Shown here in pieces: positions 1 through 12,301 of a stretch of DNA of 64,000 nt; position 1 is the stretch's first letter, and each line of letters starts with the position of its first letter. The stretch spans positions 4,614,501 through 4,678,500 of the forward strand of contig PUFA01000034.1 of the NCBI GenBank assembly GCA_003508835.1, read 5' to 3'. This DNA is from Eonycteris spelaea. Its lineage: Eukaryota; Chordata; Mammalia; Chiroptera; Pteropodidae. Below the pieces are notes generated by a model. That model did no database searches. It was not told the origin of the DNA and saw only the letters and a list, made by a program, of their open reading frames with translations. Position numbers and translations under genes: made by a program.

Positions 1-1053
1 GGACGAGCCGTAAACTGCAGTGAATAAGGCTCTGAAGTCCTAGGGTGCTCATCTTACCAACGTTTGTTAAATTGGAGCTCTTTTAAAATTTCCTTTTAAA
101 TGAGCCTCGTTGGATTCGAAACAGTTAAAAAAATGTTGTCTATAAAAGGCAGGAGGGGTGGCAGGTTACTGTTTAAATCATAGTGCACTCCAGGGACCTT
201 TAGGGAAGGTGAGGTCTTGAATGAAAGAGACCACCCAGAAGTTGAATTGGCTTTATTTTAATGATCGCCACTTAGCTCTGGTTAGCTAGAAAGTCCTGAA
301 ATTGGATTTTGACACTCCCGGCTTCTGCTCATCAGTCTTGCTGTCAAGGGGCTTTTGAAATATAATATACAGATCTGTTGGGACAGTGGCTTTGTGCTCA
401 GAGTAAAAAACCGTGGCTCACGTATATCTGTGGCCGCCGGGGAGTAATAGGCGGGTGGGATCTGATGGTGGGTGCCACATGTTTTGTGGGCAAGCCCCTC
501 CTTATCTGAAGTCATTTCCTCCCTCTGCCCTGCTCCTTATCTTAGAACCCCGGAAGCCCACTGAGCCTTCACACAGCCCTTCTGTAAGTCCCAAGGGAGG
601 GGCTGTCTGTCTGTCCACAGTCCAGGGAAGGCCACCCTGCCATTGTGCATTCCAGACTCTAGAGTGGATATAAAAAAAACCTTGCCTCTCCAAATCCCTA
701 TGGGCCTCAGAAGAAAAAGACAAACCACTACCCGTTCTTTTAAAACCCATTGTAGAGCTGTCACGCCTGATTGCTTTGCCAAGATTCAACCTGCAAGTGC
801 CAACATTAATTTGGACTCTACGTTTGTTGAAATCTATTTCTCACTTCCTGCACCGAAGACTAATATTTATACTCATTCATTGTTGCTATGCGGAAGTCTC
901 AAATTTCCATACTTGCTAGAGAATATATTCTTTAGGGTATTTTTTATAGTTCCATTTGATTCTTGAATATAAGTTTTTTTTCGTCATTTGCCTTTAATAG
1001 GACTCGAGATCCAGTATATATCTAACCAGAGTTCTCTCTCCCTGTGATTTTAG
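1..1053 (+). other. DNER: DNER last intron, 3' part
   Basis: This is the tail of the intron before the terminal DNER exon. It ends in a normal acceptor. A TCTAAC branch-point-like motif at 1021-1026 lies 28 bases before the AG, followed by a pyrimidine-rich stretch (GTTCTCTCTCCCTG) and TTTTAG at 1048-1053. No other exon is supported. Short open frames at 413-673, 502-789 and 643-966 overlap on both strands without splice context and look like chance. The TATAAAA at about 141 is isolated and has no promoter context. I recognise no repeat family in this stretch. Confidence 0.8.
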
Positions 1054-1165
1054 GTTTGGGAAGAAACCCCGGCCTGCGATGTATGACGTGACCCCCATAG
1101 CCTACGAGGATTACAGCCCCGACGACAAACCCTTGGTCACACTGATTAAAACAAAAGATTTGTAA
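1054..1165 (+). CDS. DNER: DNER terminal coding exon (C-terminal cytoplasmic tail)
   Basis: This exon encodes the end of Delta/Notch-like EGF repeat-containing receptor, a single-pass neuronal membrane protein. Family knowledge: it has extracellular EGF repeats, acts as a non-canonical Notch ligand (Purkinje cell to Bergmann glia), and its tail carries tyrosine-based sorting signals. In the sequence, the exon starts after the AG at 1052-1053 with one base completing a split codon. It then reads 36 residues, beginning FGKKPRPAMYDVTPIAYEDY and ending PLVTLIKTKDL, with TAA at 1163-1165. The AYEDY segment supplies candidate tyrosine sorting or phosphorylation residues. I recognise the tail from memory of mammalian DNER, and PID1 downstream on the same strand supports the call. 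All extracellular, EGF and transmembrane exons lie outside the window. No frameshift or odd codon use is seen. The exact first base depends on the preceding exon, which is not visible. Confidence 0.9.
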
Positions 1166-1229
1166 TCATTTTTTGGCGATTATTTTTCAAAAAGATGGGA
1201 TACTACCCTCATTTAAATATTTTTAAGAA

Positions 1230-1235
1230 AATAAA
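1230..1235 (+). terminator. DNER: Proximal poly(A) signal AATAAA
   Basis: A canonical AATAAA lies only 65 bases after the DNER stop. It would give a very short 3' UTR. The downstream sequence is not strongly GT-rich, so use is uncertain. Confidence 0.4.
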
Positions 1236-2047
1236 AAGCTTAAGAAATTGAAAACGTTAGCTGCTCAAGAGTTTTCAGTAGACTATTTAAGAACTAATTT
1301 TCTGCAGCTTTTAGTTTGGGAAAAAAAAACATTTTAAAAACAGAATTCGAGGAATCCATAGACTCCATTTTAATGTACTTTCAGCTCTCTAACACCTATG
1401 CTGCAAATAGTGTGTGGTCTTTTCCTGGTAGACAGTGTCATGACACCCAGATTAATTTCCGTGGCTGGTGCAGAGTAAGTCTAATCAACGGTAAGTTTCA
1501 GTTTGGCGTGCCAGTGTTGGCCTTCTGAGTAGAGTTAGGAAACCACGTAGAGTATGATGTGTAGAACAATATACCCGTTACTTAAAAAAGAAGTCTGAAG
1601 TGTTTTGTTTTGTGAAAAAGAAACTAGTTAAATTTATTAATCCTAACCTGAATGAAATTAGCCTCTGCCTTATTCTGTGCATGGGTAAGTAGCTTGTTTC
1701 TGCACTGTTCTGTTGAACCTTGCGAAAACACTGTTTTGGTTCGTTTTTGTCATTTTCAGTCTTCTAGCTAGGCTCTGAAAACGTGCGTAACGAAAGGGCC
1801 TAGTGAAGCAAGTCATGATTGAATCAAATCTATATTTTCTTTAAAAAGTCAAGGGGTTTATATCGTGAGTAAGTTAAATTTACGTTGGTGTTAGTCGCTA
1901 AGAGGTAGTAAATGTAAGAGAGTCCTGGTTCCTTCGGTAGTGAGTATTTCTCATAGTGCATCTTTATTTATACCCGGGACATTTTTTTGTGGCTGTATTT
2001 GATTGATATGTGCTTCTTCTGATTCTTGCTAATTTCAAAGAATATCC

Positions 2048-2053
2048 AATAAA
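2048..2053 (+). terminator. DNER: Distal poly(A) signal AATAAA
   Basis: A canonical AATAAA in the context ATCCAATAAATGTTACC is followed after about 20 bases by a T/GT-rich downstream element. It is the better candidate for the main DNER 3' end, giving a 3' UTR of about 0.9 kb. Confidence 0.65.
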
Positions 2054-2072
2054 TGTTACCAAGTCAAGGATG

Positions 2073-3429
2073 CGCTTGTCTCTCATTCTTTCAAAATTAT
2101 ACAAAACGCTTCGGATTTGATACTGATTATCAAACAAACCATCCTGCTGTTTTATTACACTTTAAATGTTCCAAAGGGTTCAGGTCTGTGGCTGGTGGAG
2201 CACATCTCTGTGCCTTCTGGAACCCTCCCGACCTCCTAATTGTTGGTGAACCATCTCTACCTTCTCACAGACATGAGGGATGGGGAAAAATAACAAGAAT
2301 GCTCAGCTTTATTTTTGCAACAGGATTCGCCAGTGAGATGCAGCACGTGTGAATATTAAGGTACATTGAAACCCAGAGATGCTGCTAAGCATGGCAGGCA
2401 GGGAGCATCTTCTACACTGCTTGCCTGTGGGGGCGACATGCAACTACCTTAGCAAACAGTGACTCGGTCCATAGAAACATGAAGGCAGCATAGAGCCACA
2501 CCGGGTTCAGTTCCACTTTGCATCTAAGTATTGTGCTGAAGTCTCAGAGTCATTTTTTTGAATCATTTAATCTTCACAAAGCGGTGTTTGGTAAGCCCAA
2601 GAGAAGCCCTGGAATCAGGTGTGAGGGAGGGCTTTAGGCAAACAGAAGTATTTAAGATGTTTTTCCTTCTCTCTCTTCCCGCAAAACATCTGTCCCAGAT
2701 CCTACAAATGACATCGCAGTACACCCACACTCTGATTATTCAAGATACAGTGCAATTTGTCCGTGTTTTTAGTTTAAGCATTTGGAAGTGAAGGAAGAAC
2801 AAAGTATGAACCCCACTGGTGGAGCATCTGTGGGTCACACAGACCTTGCTTCCTCTCATCTCGCCGTGGAAGCTGTTGGGTGTGTGGCACACAGATACCT
2901 CCATCCACAGGTGGCAGCCGAGGAGCGCTGGTGGGTTTTGAGCTCCTTTTTCCCATTGACCCTCTCTCCCCCGATGCCCATGCTGCCATGTCTCCTCTTC
3001 TTCTTGCTCTTCATTTGGGAGCTACTTAGATCATGTTCTCTCAAATAATTTTCAATTTCCCAAATTCTTAAATTCATTGTATGTAATGCCCCTGAAAGGA
3101 CTTGTTTGGAAAACTGAACGGTCTTTGCTCAATCATCATTTGTCTTTCTAAAGCAAGTTCGTGCAGCCTACCAGTCCAGGTTATGGCACACTAGTCTGTC
3201 TTCTGACAACCTGACAATTGACGTTGAAGACATTTAAAGATGTGTGCTTATTCATTTGGATGTTTAATAATAATCTGTCTCACTGAGCTTTTATTCTGTG
3301 TCAGGCAGACGGTGGGCGTCAAGAGCCACACAAAAGGATTCTGGCTCCCAAGTGCACCGTTATCTAATAAATAAATACAGAATTATACCTAGAAGAACGC
3401 GGTGAAGGAAAGGTGAACACAGCCACTGG
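2073..3429. other. Intergenic, unassigned
   Basis: No exon, RNA gene or confident repeat is recognised. The small open frames at 2053-2352, 2558-2791 and 2782-3048 overlap others on the opposite strand and lack coding signs. Confidence 0.6.
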
Positions 3430-3670
3430 GTGGCTCATTGGCTGCAGAGTGGGTTGGAATCCTGCTTTAATCATTCACCTGCTAAGAACTTTGGGCAGGT
3501 AACTCTTTGGGCCTATGCTTTGTAATTTGGGAAACGGGGATAATGATGTGACTGTAGCTTCCTTGGAGGGCCACGGTGAGAATTAAACAGCAGCCTGCAT
3601 GTAAATGGCTTCACCCACGTCCAGCACACATTAGGCACGGAGCACGTGGTGGCTATTACTGCTGCTGCCT
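3430..3670 (+). repeat. MIR SINE, sense
   Basis: The order of blocks matches a MIR in + orientation: a GGGCAGGTAACTC segment like the GGGCAAGTTACTTAA core, then TTTGGGAAACGGGGATAATGA, then GGTGAGAATTAAAC, and finally a CCAGCACACATTAGGCACG tail. Confidence 0.8.
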
Positions 3671-4029
3671 TTGTTCCTATTTAGATACAGACCGGTAACT
3701 TTCACGAAGAAAGTTAATGAGCTTGCTTTGATGGTTAATGGCTGTGATCTGAAGTTAGTGCATTGTAGATGGCCTACGAGTCACTAGCCCTTCAAAAGCC
3801 TGGAACGCTTTCTCTGACTGTCAAGTGCTGTTACTTCGCGCTATCTGTGAAAAAAGCTTTTGGTAAACCCCTTGCTTTATCTTGTAAACTCAGAAGACGT
3901 GGTCATACTGTCCATATTACCACATGGCAGCAAGTGGCTGGAACTGAAATGAAGCTGCCCCTCTGAGACAGATGGAGTGTGGTCTCTACCACTCCCTGTG
4001 GTCCCGCTGACACTAAAAATGAACGGTTT
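3671..4029. other. Intergenic, unassigned
   Basis: This short spacer lies between a MIR and an antisense L1. Nothing is recognised in it. The frame at 3769-3966 has no support. Confidence 0.5.
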
Positions 4030-4885
4030 TGTTTCAGTTTTATTGAAACATAATCAACATACACGGCTGTGTAAGTTTTTGGTATATGGCATAAAGGTTT
4101 GACTTATATATTATGAAATGATTACGATACATGTTTAGTTAACATCCATCCATATAGATACAATACAAAGCAATAAAGCAAAAATAATTTTCTCCTGGTG
4201 ATGAAAGTTCTCAAGATTGACCGTTTTCCTCCATATCCTACACAGTAGTAGCTGTAGTCCTCATGCTGTGCATTGTACCCTAGTAATTATTTATCTTACA
4301 ATTGGAAGTTTGTACCTTTTGCCCGCCTTCCTTTAATGCCCGCCCTCCCCACAAGGTAATCACTAATCCGATCTCTTTTTCTATGAGTTTTGTGGGTTTC
4401 TTTAGATTCCATATGTAAATGAGGTCATACAGTATTTGTCTTTTTCTGTTCGACTGACTTTTCTTAGCCTAATGCCTTCAAGGTCTATCCATGTTGTACA
4501 TAGCAGGTTTTCCTCATCTTTTTATGGCTGAATAAATTTCATTACATATATATATACAACTACATTATATATGATAGTTCAATTTTTCGTGTTTTGAGGA
4601 TCCTCCATACTGTTTTCCATAGTGGGCGTACCAATTTATATTTCTACCAATAGAGCACAAGGATTCCCTTTTCCCCTTGCTAGCAATGGTTAGCTCTTGT
4701 CCTTTCGATGATAGCTATTCTAACAGGTATGAAGTGATATGTCATTGTGCTTTTGGTTTGCATTTCCCTAATGATTAGTGATGTTGAGCATCTTTTTATG
4801 TACCTGTTGAGCATTCAAATATCTTCTTTAGAAAAATGTCTATTTAGGTTCTTTGCCCATTTTAAAAATGAATGTTACTTACCGC
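4030..4885 (-). mobile_element. L1 fragment, 3' end, antisense
   Basis: Reading left to right gives the reverse complement of an L1 3' end. It runs from TTTATTGAAACATAATCAAC, through an AAGGTCTATCCATGTTGTACATAG segment and TTTTATGGCTGAATAA, to CCCTAATGATTAGTGATGTTGAGCATC. The part that should lie between the TTTATGGCTGAAT block and the TTTTCCATAGTGGG block is collapsed to an AT-rich scrap near 4550-4590, so the ORF2 C-terminal region is internally deleted. The element is long dead. The open frame at 4747-4929 is an antisense artefact of it. Confidence 0.85.
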
Positions 4886-5849
4886 TCAAAATCCTCTTTT
4901 CCCAGCTATTTTTGTTTTGTTTTTGCTGAAGTTTTTTTTTTTTTTTTGATAAACATTTTTCTGGAGCTATGCTATCAAAATAGGTAAATGAGCATTAATT
5001 GAGTGGACTGTGTGTTTCAAGAATAATGAGAGAGAGCATCGTTCCTGTGGAAGTGAAAATTATCTGCATGTGTTGAACGTGCAAAGACAATTGCCTACTT
5101 GACTTGTTACATTATTTTTTCTGGCCCCTGATGATATTTGATTTTGGGGAGCCTAGGACCAGATCAGTGATCATAAAAGTTATTATTTTTAAAGCGTTTT
5201 CTCTTATAATGAAATATTACATGGAAGTGTGATATATAAATCTAATTAAAATAAACAAGTCACTTTGACTGAACCTGGTTGAGAGGTCCCTAGTCCCTTT
5301 GGCCCCTCCTGCCTACCACCACCTACCCTAGTGATTTCCAAGGGGATGGGAGAAGCCAAAAGAGTGCCACGGAGGATAGTTTGGAAACCACTGGACTAGC
5401 TAAGCTGTCCCCAAGACCCTTCATCTTCCCATTTGTTAATCTATCCATCTATCCACAGGAGTAAATGGAGCATTCAGTATGTAAGAGGCGAGTACTGGGT
5501 GATAATCGAATCAGGCATAATTATTAGCTGTGGACCACACAGACAATATTTACCCCTTGGATGTTAGAAGCTGGAATAAAGACAGATTAGAAGCATGCTG
5601 TTGCATGAGCTTCTGATAACAGGATTTATGGAAACTCCTAGCAGAGAGAACCTGGTATATTTCTGTAGAAGTCAAGGAAAGCTCCTTGATATATCACATC
5701 TAAATCAGGATCTGAAGGATGGGTAGGATTACCCAGGAGAAGGGAGGGGTAAATGTGTGAGGTCCCAAAGATTGAGAGTGGGCATGTTTTAAGAACTAAA
5801 AATGTCGAAGTCAGGCTGGAGTATCGACGTCCATTGTCAGGATAAGCAC
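4886..5849. other. Intergenic, unassigned
   Basis: AT-rich sequence with a 15-base T run near 4932-4947. No gene or clear repeat is recognised. Confidence 0.5.
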
Positions 5850-6356
5850 ACACTGCTCTGCGACCCAGTAATTTTACTTTTAGGTTAAAGCCCAATAGCA
5901 ACAAAAGCAGGTGTTAAAAAAAGTCTCGTGCAGGAATGTTTATTGCAACTTCATTCATAATAGTCCCCAGTACAATAGAAAACCATGAAACAATGAAAAG
6001 AACTGCTCAAATATGCGGCAACATGTCTGAGTCTTGCAGGCATAAATGTTAAGCCAAAAAGTCAGACGTGACAGAGAACATAATGTGTGATTCTGTTTGT
6101 GTGAGATTTCAGATCAGGAAAAACCAATTTATGGTGTTAGTAATCCAAACAGCCATTGCCTCTGTGTACAGAGGGTGGGAATGTTGACTGGAAAGGGGCC
6201 CGAAGGACATTTCTGGGATATAAAAAGTCTATATCTTAATTTGAGAGATAGTAACAGGAGAGTAAACATTTGTCAAACGTCATCAGGCTATACACTGAAG
6301 TTCTGTGCATTTTACTGCCTATAAATTTTTATAAATCAATAAATTAAAAAAAAAAC
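5850..6356 (+). mobile_element. Old L1 (L1ME-like) 3' end, sense
   Basis: In + orientation this shows typical old-L1 blocks in order: CGACCCAGTAATTTTACTTT, then GGAATGTTTATTGCAACTTC with ATTCATAATAG, then AACATGTCTGAG, then a TGTGTGATTCTGTTTGTGTG block, and then an ACACTGAAGTTCTGTGCATTTT tail. The element ends in CAATAAATTAAAAAAAAAAC. It is diverged and has no coding capacity. It is the only clear sense-strand L1 in the window. Confidence 0.8.
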
Positions 6357-7083
6357 AATAAAACGACTAAAAAAGTGGAAGAGGGAGAATGGGTAGATCA
6401 AAGATGGAGAGGTGGGCAGGGACCCGAAGACTTCTGGGTGGGGGCGGGGTTGTTTTGTGCCAGGACAGGAAGAGAGCGAAGGTCTGTGCTGATGGGGGCA
6501 GGGTGACCATGCTACGGTACGGGGACTCAAGCAGAAATGAAAATTCATGTAGTGCATTATAAACCTCAGTTTCTGGCTTAAATCAGCAACTCTGTGATTT
6601 TGTAATGTAGGTTTTGCTCAGATGAATTTCTATGCTAGTTATTAAAAATTTCTAATGCACAGATTAAAATGTAACCCACGGACGCATTCCCAGACCGCTG
6701 TGTGGCTGTAGAACAACAAACAACCAACTGTTGTCATCTTTCTGTCGGCTCATTTGGAAATCTCCAAATTACTAAAGAGAATGTTCACGAAATTGAAATC
6801 TTTTTATCGTAAACTAGTCCTTGTGGAAACTACTCCATGACCAAATTATATTTTAATAACGTGATTTCCTGCTTTCTCAACTCAAAAGGCCCCTCAACAA
6901 TTTGAAATTCTGATATTGTGGTTTCCGCATATTGGGAACAAGCAAGTCGTGCAGTCTTTCGGAAATGTGACTCCCATGGGGTTTCAATATAATTCATCGC
7001 AGCATGGTTTTTCTTGCAGTGGGATGGGTATAAATCCCTTAAAGACATAAGGAGTGTAATACACATATAAAGGGGTCCTTAAA
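6357..7083. other. Intergenic, unassigned
   Basis: A purine-rich stretch (6370-6540) is followed by AT-rich unique-looking sequence. No gene is supported. The 6830-7066 open frame on the - strand has no recognised homology. Confidence 0.5.
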
Positions 7084-7170
7084 TCCAGCTGGCACACCTA
7101 CCTCAAACACACATGCACACACACACGCACACCCACATTCCTCCCCACCCCCCCGCATACACACACACAT
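7084..7170. repeat. Imperfect (CA)n microsatellite
   Basis: CA-rich tracts at 7107-7136 and 7158-7168 are interrupted by a CCCCACCCCCCCG segment. Confidence 0.8.
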
Positions 7171-7714
7171 TCTACGGAGGAGCTGAGTTTTAAAATCAAT
7201 GAACTGAATCAGGTTTCTCAAGCTCTGTGCTGTTACTGTTCAAGGCTGAGCCAGTCTTTGCAGCGGGGCTGTCCTATGTGTTGCGGGATGTTTAACAGCA
7301 CCCTTGGCCTCTCCTCACTAAATGCCAGCAGCACCTCCCAGTTGTGACAACCAAAAATGTCCCAAGATATTGCTCAATCTCCCTGGGAGGACAAAATCAT
7401 CCATGGTGGAGAACCACGGAACTGGGGCTCTCTCATTTCTTTTCACTGTTTCCGTCTGTTCCTTCCTTCTCTCACTCTGCAGTTGATTCTATCTGTTCAT
7501 ATTACAAATCTTCACTGAGAACCCACTGTGTGCTGTATGTGTAATGTTCTCGAACGCTTCCTCGTGACCCACTGGGTGTGTAGGCACGGAGAGCCAGCAA
7601 TGTGCTACTAATTCTAAAATACTGAATTCTGTTATGTCTTGCTTTTTTATTATTTAGAGTGATTAAAGGTTTTCTTTGTAATAAGATGACTTGCATTCAA
7701 TATTCCAATAAAAA

Positions 7715-7925
7715 TAGCTGACACTTATTAATGCTAACTGTGTGCCTGCCAGACTGCTGATCAATTTGTGGAGATAATCTCCTCTAACCCTCACAATAAC
7801 CCAGTGAGGTAGGGGCTTTTCTGGCTGCCATTTTTAAGGTGGAAAAACTAAGTCCTGGAGACTTTAAATAGCTTTCCAAGATCTCACAGATTTTAAGATA
7901 TGGAACTAGTTTTAAGACATGGAAA
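7715..7925 (-). repeat. MIR SINE, antisense
   Basis: This matches the reverse complement of MIR: a CTCACAATAACCCAGTGAGG block, a GGTGGAAAAACTAAGTC segment (for GAGGAAACTGAGGC), then AAGATCTCACAGATTTTAAG. A TTATTAATGCTAACTGTGTGCC lead-in fits too. Confidence 0.7.
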
Positions 7926-7936
7926 CAGAGCTCCTG

Positions 7937-8030
7937 CTCATCATCCATCCATCCATCCATCCATCCACCCACCATTCTTCTCTCCACCCATCCACCTACC
8001 CACCCATCCACCAACGTATCCATCCATCCC
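7937..8030. repeat. (CATC)n / (CCAC)n tetranucleotide repeat
   Basis: The array begins with about seven near-perfect CATC units and decays into CCAC/CATC variants. The - strand frame across it encodes a W/G/M/D-rich low-complexity peptide that is not a gene. Confidence 0.9.
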
Positions 8031-8489
8031 ATCATTAATTTATTAGACCTTAATTAATTTACTTTGCAAGTATTAAGTGCCCACTATATGCCAGGAAGCC
8101 CTTCCCTTATAGCTTTCACATTTGCTTTACGAGGGAGAGAGAGGAGTTCTGTGAGAGCCGATGGGCCAGGCATGGCTTGCAATCCTGGACAGCATGAGCT
8201 TCATCAAGGATGCTGTGTCTCCTAACAGTAGTGGCTGCAGGAAAACTCCCTTCTACATCTTAGTTCAGAACATAGAACAAGTGTGGGCACTGAGCTTTGT
8301 GCCTGGAGATGAGGCTTTCCCAGGGACAGGTGGATATTAGGCCTTCACTCTTGTCTTCTCAGTTTCCCAACTGGGCTGCTCCTGGTTCCTGACCCTCAGA
8401 AGGGCAGTAGATATGAAGAAGGCACTTTCAGAGAGACAGTCAAGCTTTTCATACCGACTCAGGCTTCCTGTGGTTGAGAGGTGAAGGGT

Positions 8490-8615
8490 GTTTAGAAATT
8501 ACTGTGTTCAACCCTCATTCTATAGATGAGCCCACTGAGGCTCAGGAGGACTGGGAGATGATTTTTCCAGGTCAGTGGGACACCAGAGCTATTAAGAAGC
8601 AGAAGATGGGTTCCT
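8490..8615 (-). repeat. MIR fragment, antisense
   Basis: A CATTCTATAGATGAGCCCAC then TGAGGCTCAGGAGGACTG block matches the reverse complement of the MIR core. Confidence 0.6.
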
Positions 8616-11600
8616 GCAGCTGGGAGGACGAGCAGCACATCTCCTGGCACACAAGACAATGGATCATTGTCTCCATTGGCCATCCTGAGGTCAGCTGTGT
8701 GCACAGAAGACAGGAGTGCTAGGGACAGAGATCAGGAATGAAACTCAGGAGAGATCACTTATGTAACTCTGCTTATTTACCCCATGAACATGTTAGCAAC
8801 TCAACTTACAGAGAAGACTTACAAGTGCTTCAGTTCTGAACTCAGGGAATTAAGTGTAGAAAACTTTCAACATGGGATACTATTCATGTGGAAAGCTTCC
8901 CTTTCCTTAAGTCGAATGGCTAGGCACATGACTCATGCGCTTTGTTCTTTATATGAGTTTTAATGTGTGCTATAAATGAATTTACTTTAATTTGCAAATA
9001 ATCTCCGATGCTAGTGATGAGAAAAAAAAATTACATAATATAATAAGAACTAATCCAAACAGTTTTAAATGTGGAATTGTCGTCTATTTCAGATGTAGTG
9101 GGTAAATCTGAAGCACCAAGGTTAAATTGATGGTTACCATACAAATGGATTGGCTGCTTTTTAAGTTCTTATTTTCAGAGTTCAGCAGAGTCAACCTTTC
9201 TTGCAAGGCTACGGCTATTTGGGTTGTCTCCATAAAAAATGAATAATCTCCATGCCGCTTCTCATGACACTTCCCTTGTGGTCAGTCACCACTTAACACA
9301 GACGGGACTGATTTCCAGCTGTTTTCTTCCAAGAAAACTCATTCCTAGATCCATTGCTTCCAAGGCACCAAACAGCCTTTCCTTTAGCCCCTGCTGATTT
9401 GTTTAGACACTTAGTCAACTCGATTGTATGGTCCTTCTGGACGAAAACTCCATCTTTATGCTTGTCTCATTCATCAGAGGTAGCCATTATCTATTGGGTG
9501 GTTATCCTTGCACGCTCTCTCCCGTGCCTCTCCTATCCCATCACGTCTGGGTGGTTGAAGAGTGTCAGCGAGCTCTTCCCAGCCTCCAATGCTCTCTTAC
9601 CCAATTCCTTTATTTCTGTTATTTCAAAAGAATGTGTTTGCAACAAATCAGTTTCCCAAGCTTGCTTGATTATGGGAACCACTGGCATGCTTGTGCAAAT
9701 AATAGGTTCTGTGACCTTCTTCAGTGGAGACTGAGTCAATAAACCTCCGTTCTGAGCCTGCTTTGGGCTGAGCTTTGGGTCATGATCTAACAGTTTTGGG
9801 TGAACATACTAATTCAGGTCCATCGCATTCAAGGAACTGTAGCTGGGGAAGGGATGTGTTAAAAGCTTTGGGTAGGAAGTGGGCAGAGTGTGTAGAATGT
9901 AACAGAGTCAGGTCCAACTTTCCTTTGGGTCTGATCCAAGTAGGGAGTCTTCTATCTTGAGAGAGAAAGTAATAAAACAAATGATTGCTGATTATTTTCG
10001 CTCCAGCCCTGACCCACTCATCAATCTGGATATTGCCAAATGATTGGCACAAAAATAAATGCCGAGCAATTTACCATCAGGGGCTGGGATCCTCCGTGCA
10101 TTTTTAATGGTCCCCTGTCACTTGCAGTGAACTTACAAGTGCCAATGTCTAGGCTCAACAAAATGGAGACTTTTTCCGGTACAGTTGTACATTTAAATCT
10201 GGTTATGGCAGAAAATAACGCTGATCTACTGTTTCCAAGGACCTCGGACATTTAATCTATAAATTGTACCTTGAATTTATTTGTATTAAAAATAGTTTTC
10301 TTTTTTTCTGTTTAAATTGCTCTCAGACCAAAATAACTAATTTTAGGTCCCTCCTAGGAAATAGACCAAGTGACATTGGTAGAAACAAGACTTCTCGTCT
10401 TGGGTTTGTCTGTATTAGACTTTCGGGGTTCCTCTAAGGTGACTGAGAGCTGGCTGATCAATCTAGGGTCACGAGGGCAGAGTAGGAGGTCTGACCATCA
10501 GGTGTCCCTTTGAACTCTGCTCCAGTCATCTCTCCAAGGCCTGCAGCAGGAGTGGCCTTGTGTCTAGGTACTTACTAAATGTGCTGGCAGCCATTGCTCT
10601 CGTATTGTGCCTTTGTTCCCCAGAGCAAAGCTCCTTTCTCGCTCTTACTTCTAGGAGAAAGTTTCCTCCTCGCCAAGTGGCGATGAGAAATAGACATGCT
10701 GTGCACATGCGTGTGGATTCTCCAACATCCAGCAGGTCTCCAGGGAACACCTCAAAAAAGGGGGCCGTTTTCTCCTTGTTAGCCGCCAAGCTCTGTTTGG
10801 TTCAAATGGCATTCGTTCAAATGGCCGTATTCTTCAGAGAGCTGAACTTCTGTGTTTGGATTTGTATCATTAAGCTATGCTAGGATGTTTACAAAAGGCC
10901 CCCTTCTCCAAGAGCGAGACATACAGACCCTTCATCACGTGTGGAGCTCGACAGCTGTCAAAGGGCCCTTGATGAGGTCTTCTGTCCCGCGCTTATCCTT
11001 TGCGTCCACCCCACACCTTCTCCCGGACAGTTCATCTGTTTCTAATAGAGGGGTCTTTACAAGCTATTTGTCCATTAAAATCCTCTTTGCCTGGCTTGTC
11101 GCCATGTGCATTTCCACCCTGGCAGCAATGCCGGCATTTTAAGCTGCTGCGAACGATTTTGCATTTTCATAGCATCCTGTTTTGTGGTTCATAGACCGTG
11201 GAGAATGCAGAACCTACTAATGGGCCACTTCCCCTTCTTGTGGACATTCCATTTTGTTCCTCTAGGAGAGGTCAGGGTGGTTGTCCTGGCCCTGTCATTT
11301 CCTGGCCCTGTGGTTGAGCGCAGGGAACGTCACCTGCATGAGTCTCAGATTCCTCCTCTGCAGAGGAAGCGGCGCTTAGAGACCTTCCAGATTTTGAGTT
11401 TGGAGATCTGGTTTCTGTTTATCGTCCAAATGTCAAGAAATTCCCTGCCCTTCACCAGTCGGTCAACAGGAACTTTAAAAGAATTGCTTTCAACAAGTAT
11501 ATTTTTAAAATGTATTTGAATTTTGACCGTCAGGTGGTTTTTCCACAGGTCGAGGAGATGTTCAATTTTACACAGATCTTTGTCTTTCCCTTTGCAACTT

Positions 11601-12301
11601 CATCCGTTGCCTGTCCTCTCGGAAGGTACTTAGGGCTCCGACGATCCTCTTATTATACAAAAGCTTAGAAACAAAGTTAACTCACCAGTAAAGAAATGCT
11701 AAAGTAAAATAATGAAAAGTCACTTTTCTCTTATAAAATAGCAAAGCACAAAGTTGCAGGAGCTGTCAGGTCCACGTTTTCCTGTGCCAGGGGGCAGTGG
11801 TAGCTCCTCCCCCATCCCCCCCCCAAAAAAAAATTTATGTTGGAAACGTGCTTATGATGGAGGGGTGGGAGGAGGGGGGAAGGCAGAGCTTCGGGAAACT
11901 ATCTGTAAAGTTAGGATTCGTTGTCATGGGTCCAGAGATTAAGCAGAAAGTGTTGATTAGACAAAGTAAAGACCAGTGATAAGAAGGAGGCATCAGGCAC
12001 CCCCTTAACCCACAAGGAAGAAGGCTAGCCCCAGAAACGCCCTGCAAGGAGGTGTGCGGTTGGTACCCCGTGGCACCCTGTGCCTAGTGACTGAGGCAGG
12101 TCTCTGCCATGCAGAGACTCGCAGTTCACTGAAGGCAAGGGACAGGTGCGAAGAGAGCGGGGCAGGCCGCCTGGAGGGTGTGGTGCCTGCAGGGAGCCCA
12201 AGGATGCCCTTGGTGGCTGCGGTGGCCTTCAGGGTTGGTGGGGGACCAAACATGGAGTATGCTGAGGGTAATCCCAGCACTCTCCCAGGCTTTGCTTCAG
12301 T

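Larger units (their letters stand above)
1166..2072 (+). other. DNER: DNER 3' UTR (inferred)
   Basis: AT-rich sequence follows the stop codon and runs to the region just after the distal poly(A) signal at 2048. The end at about 2072 is inferred from the usual 10-30 base spacing and from the TG/T-rich stretch that follows (GCTTGTCTCTCATTCTTTC, about 2071-2090). No repeat is recognised here, which fits a constrained UTR. The open frame at 1316-1528 has no coding support. Confidence 0.7.

Noticed and set aside
135..150. TATAAAA motif considered as a promoter
   Set aside because: It is isolated inside the DNER last intron without initiator or CpG context.
7937..8030. CATC repeats, and the CAATA array at 21411, considered as CRISPR-like arrays
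   Set aside because: Units are 4-5 bases with no spacers. These are microsatellites in a mammalian genome.
9354..9734. 126-codon hydrophobic + strand frame, considered as a membrane microprotein
   Set aside because: No family resemblance. Another + frame and a - frame cover the same bases, and no promoter or poly(A) context exists.
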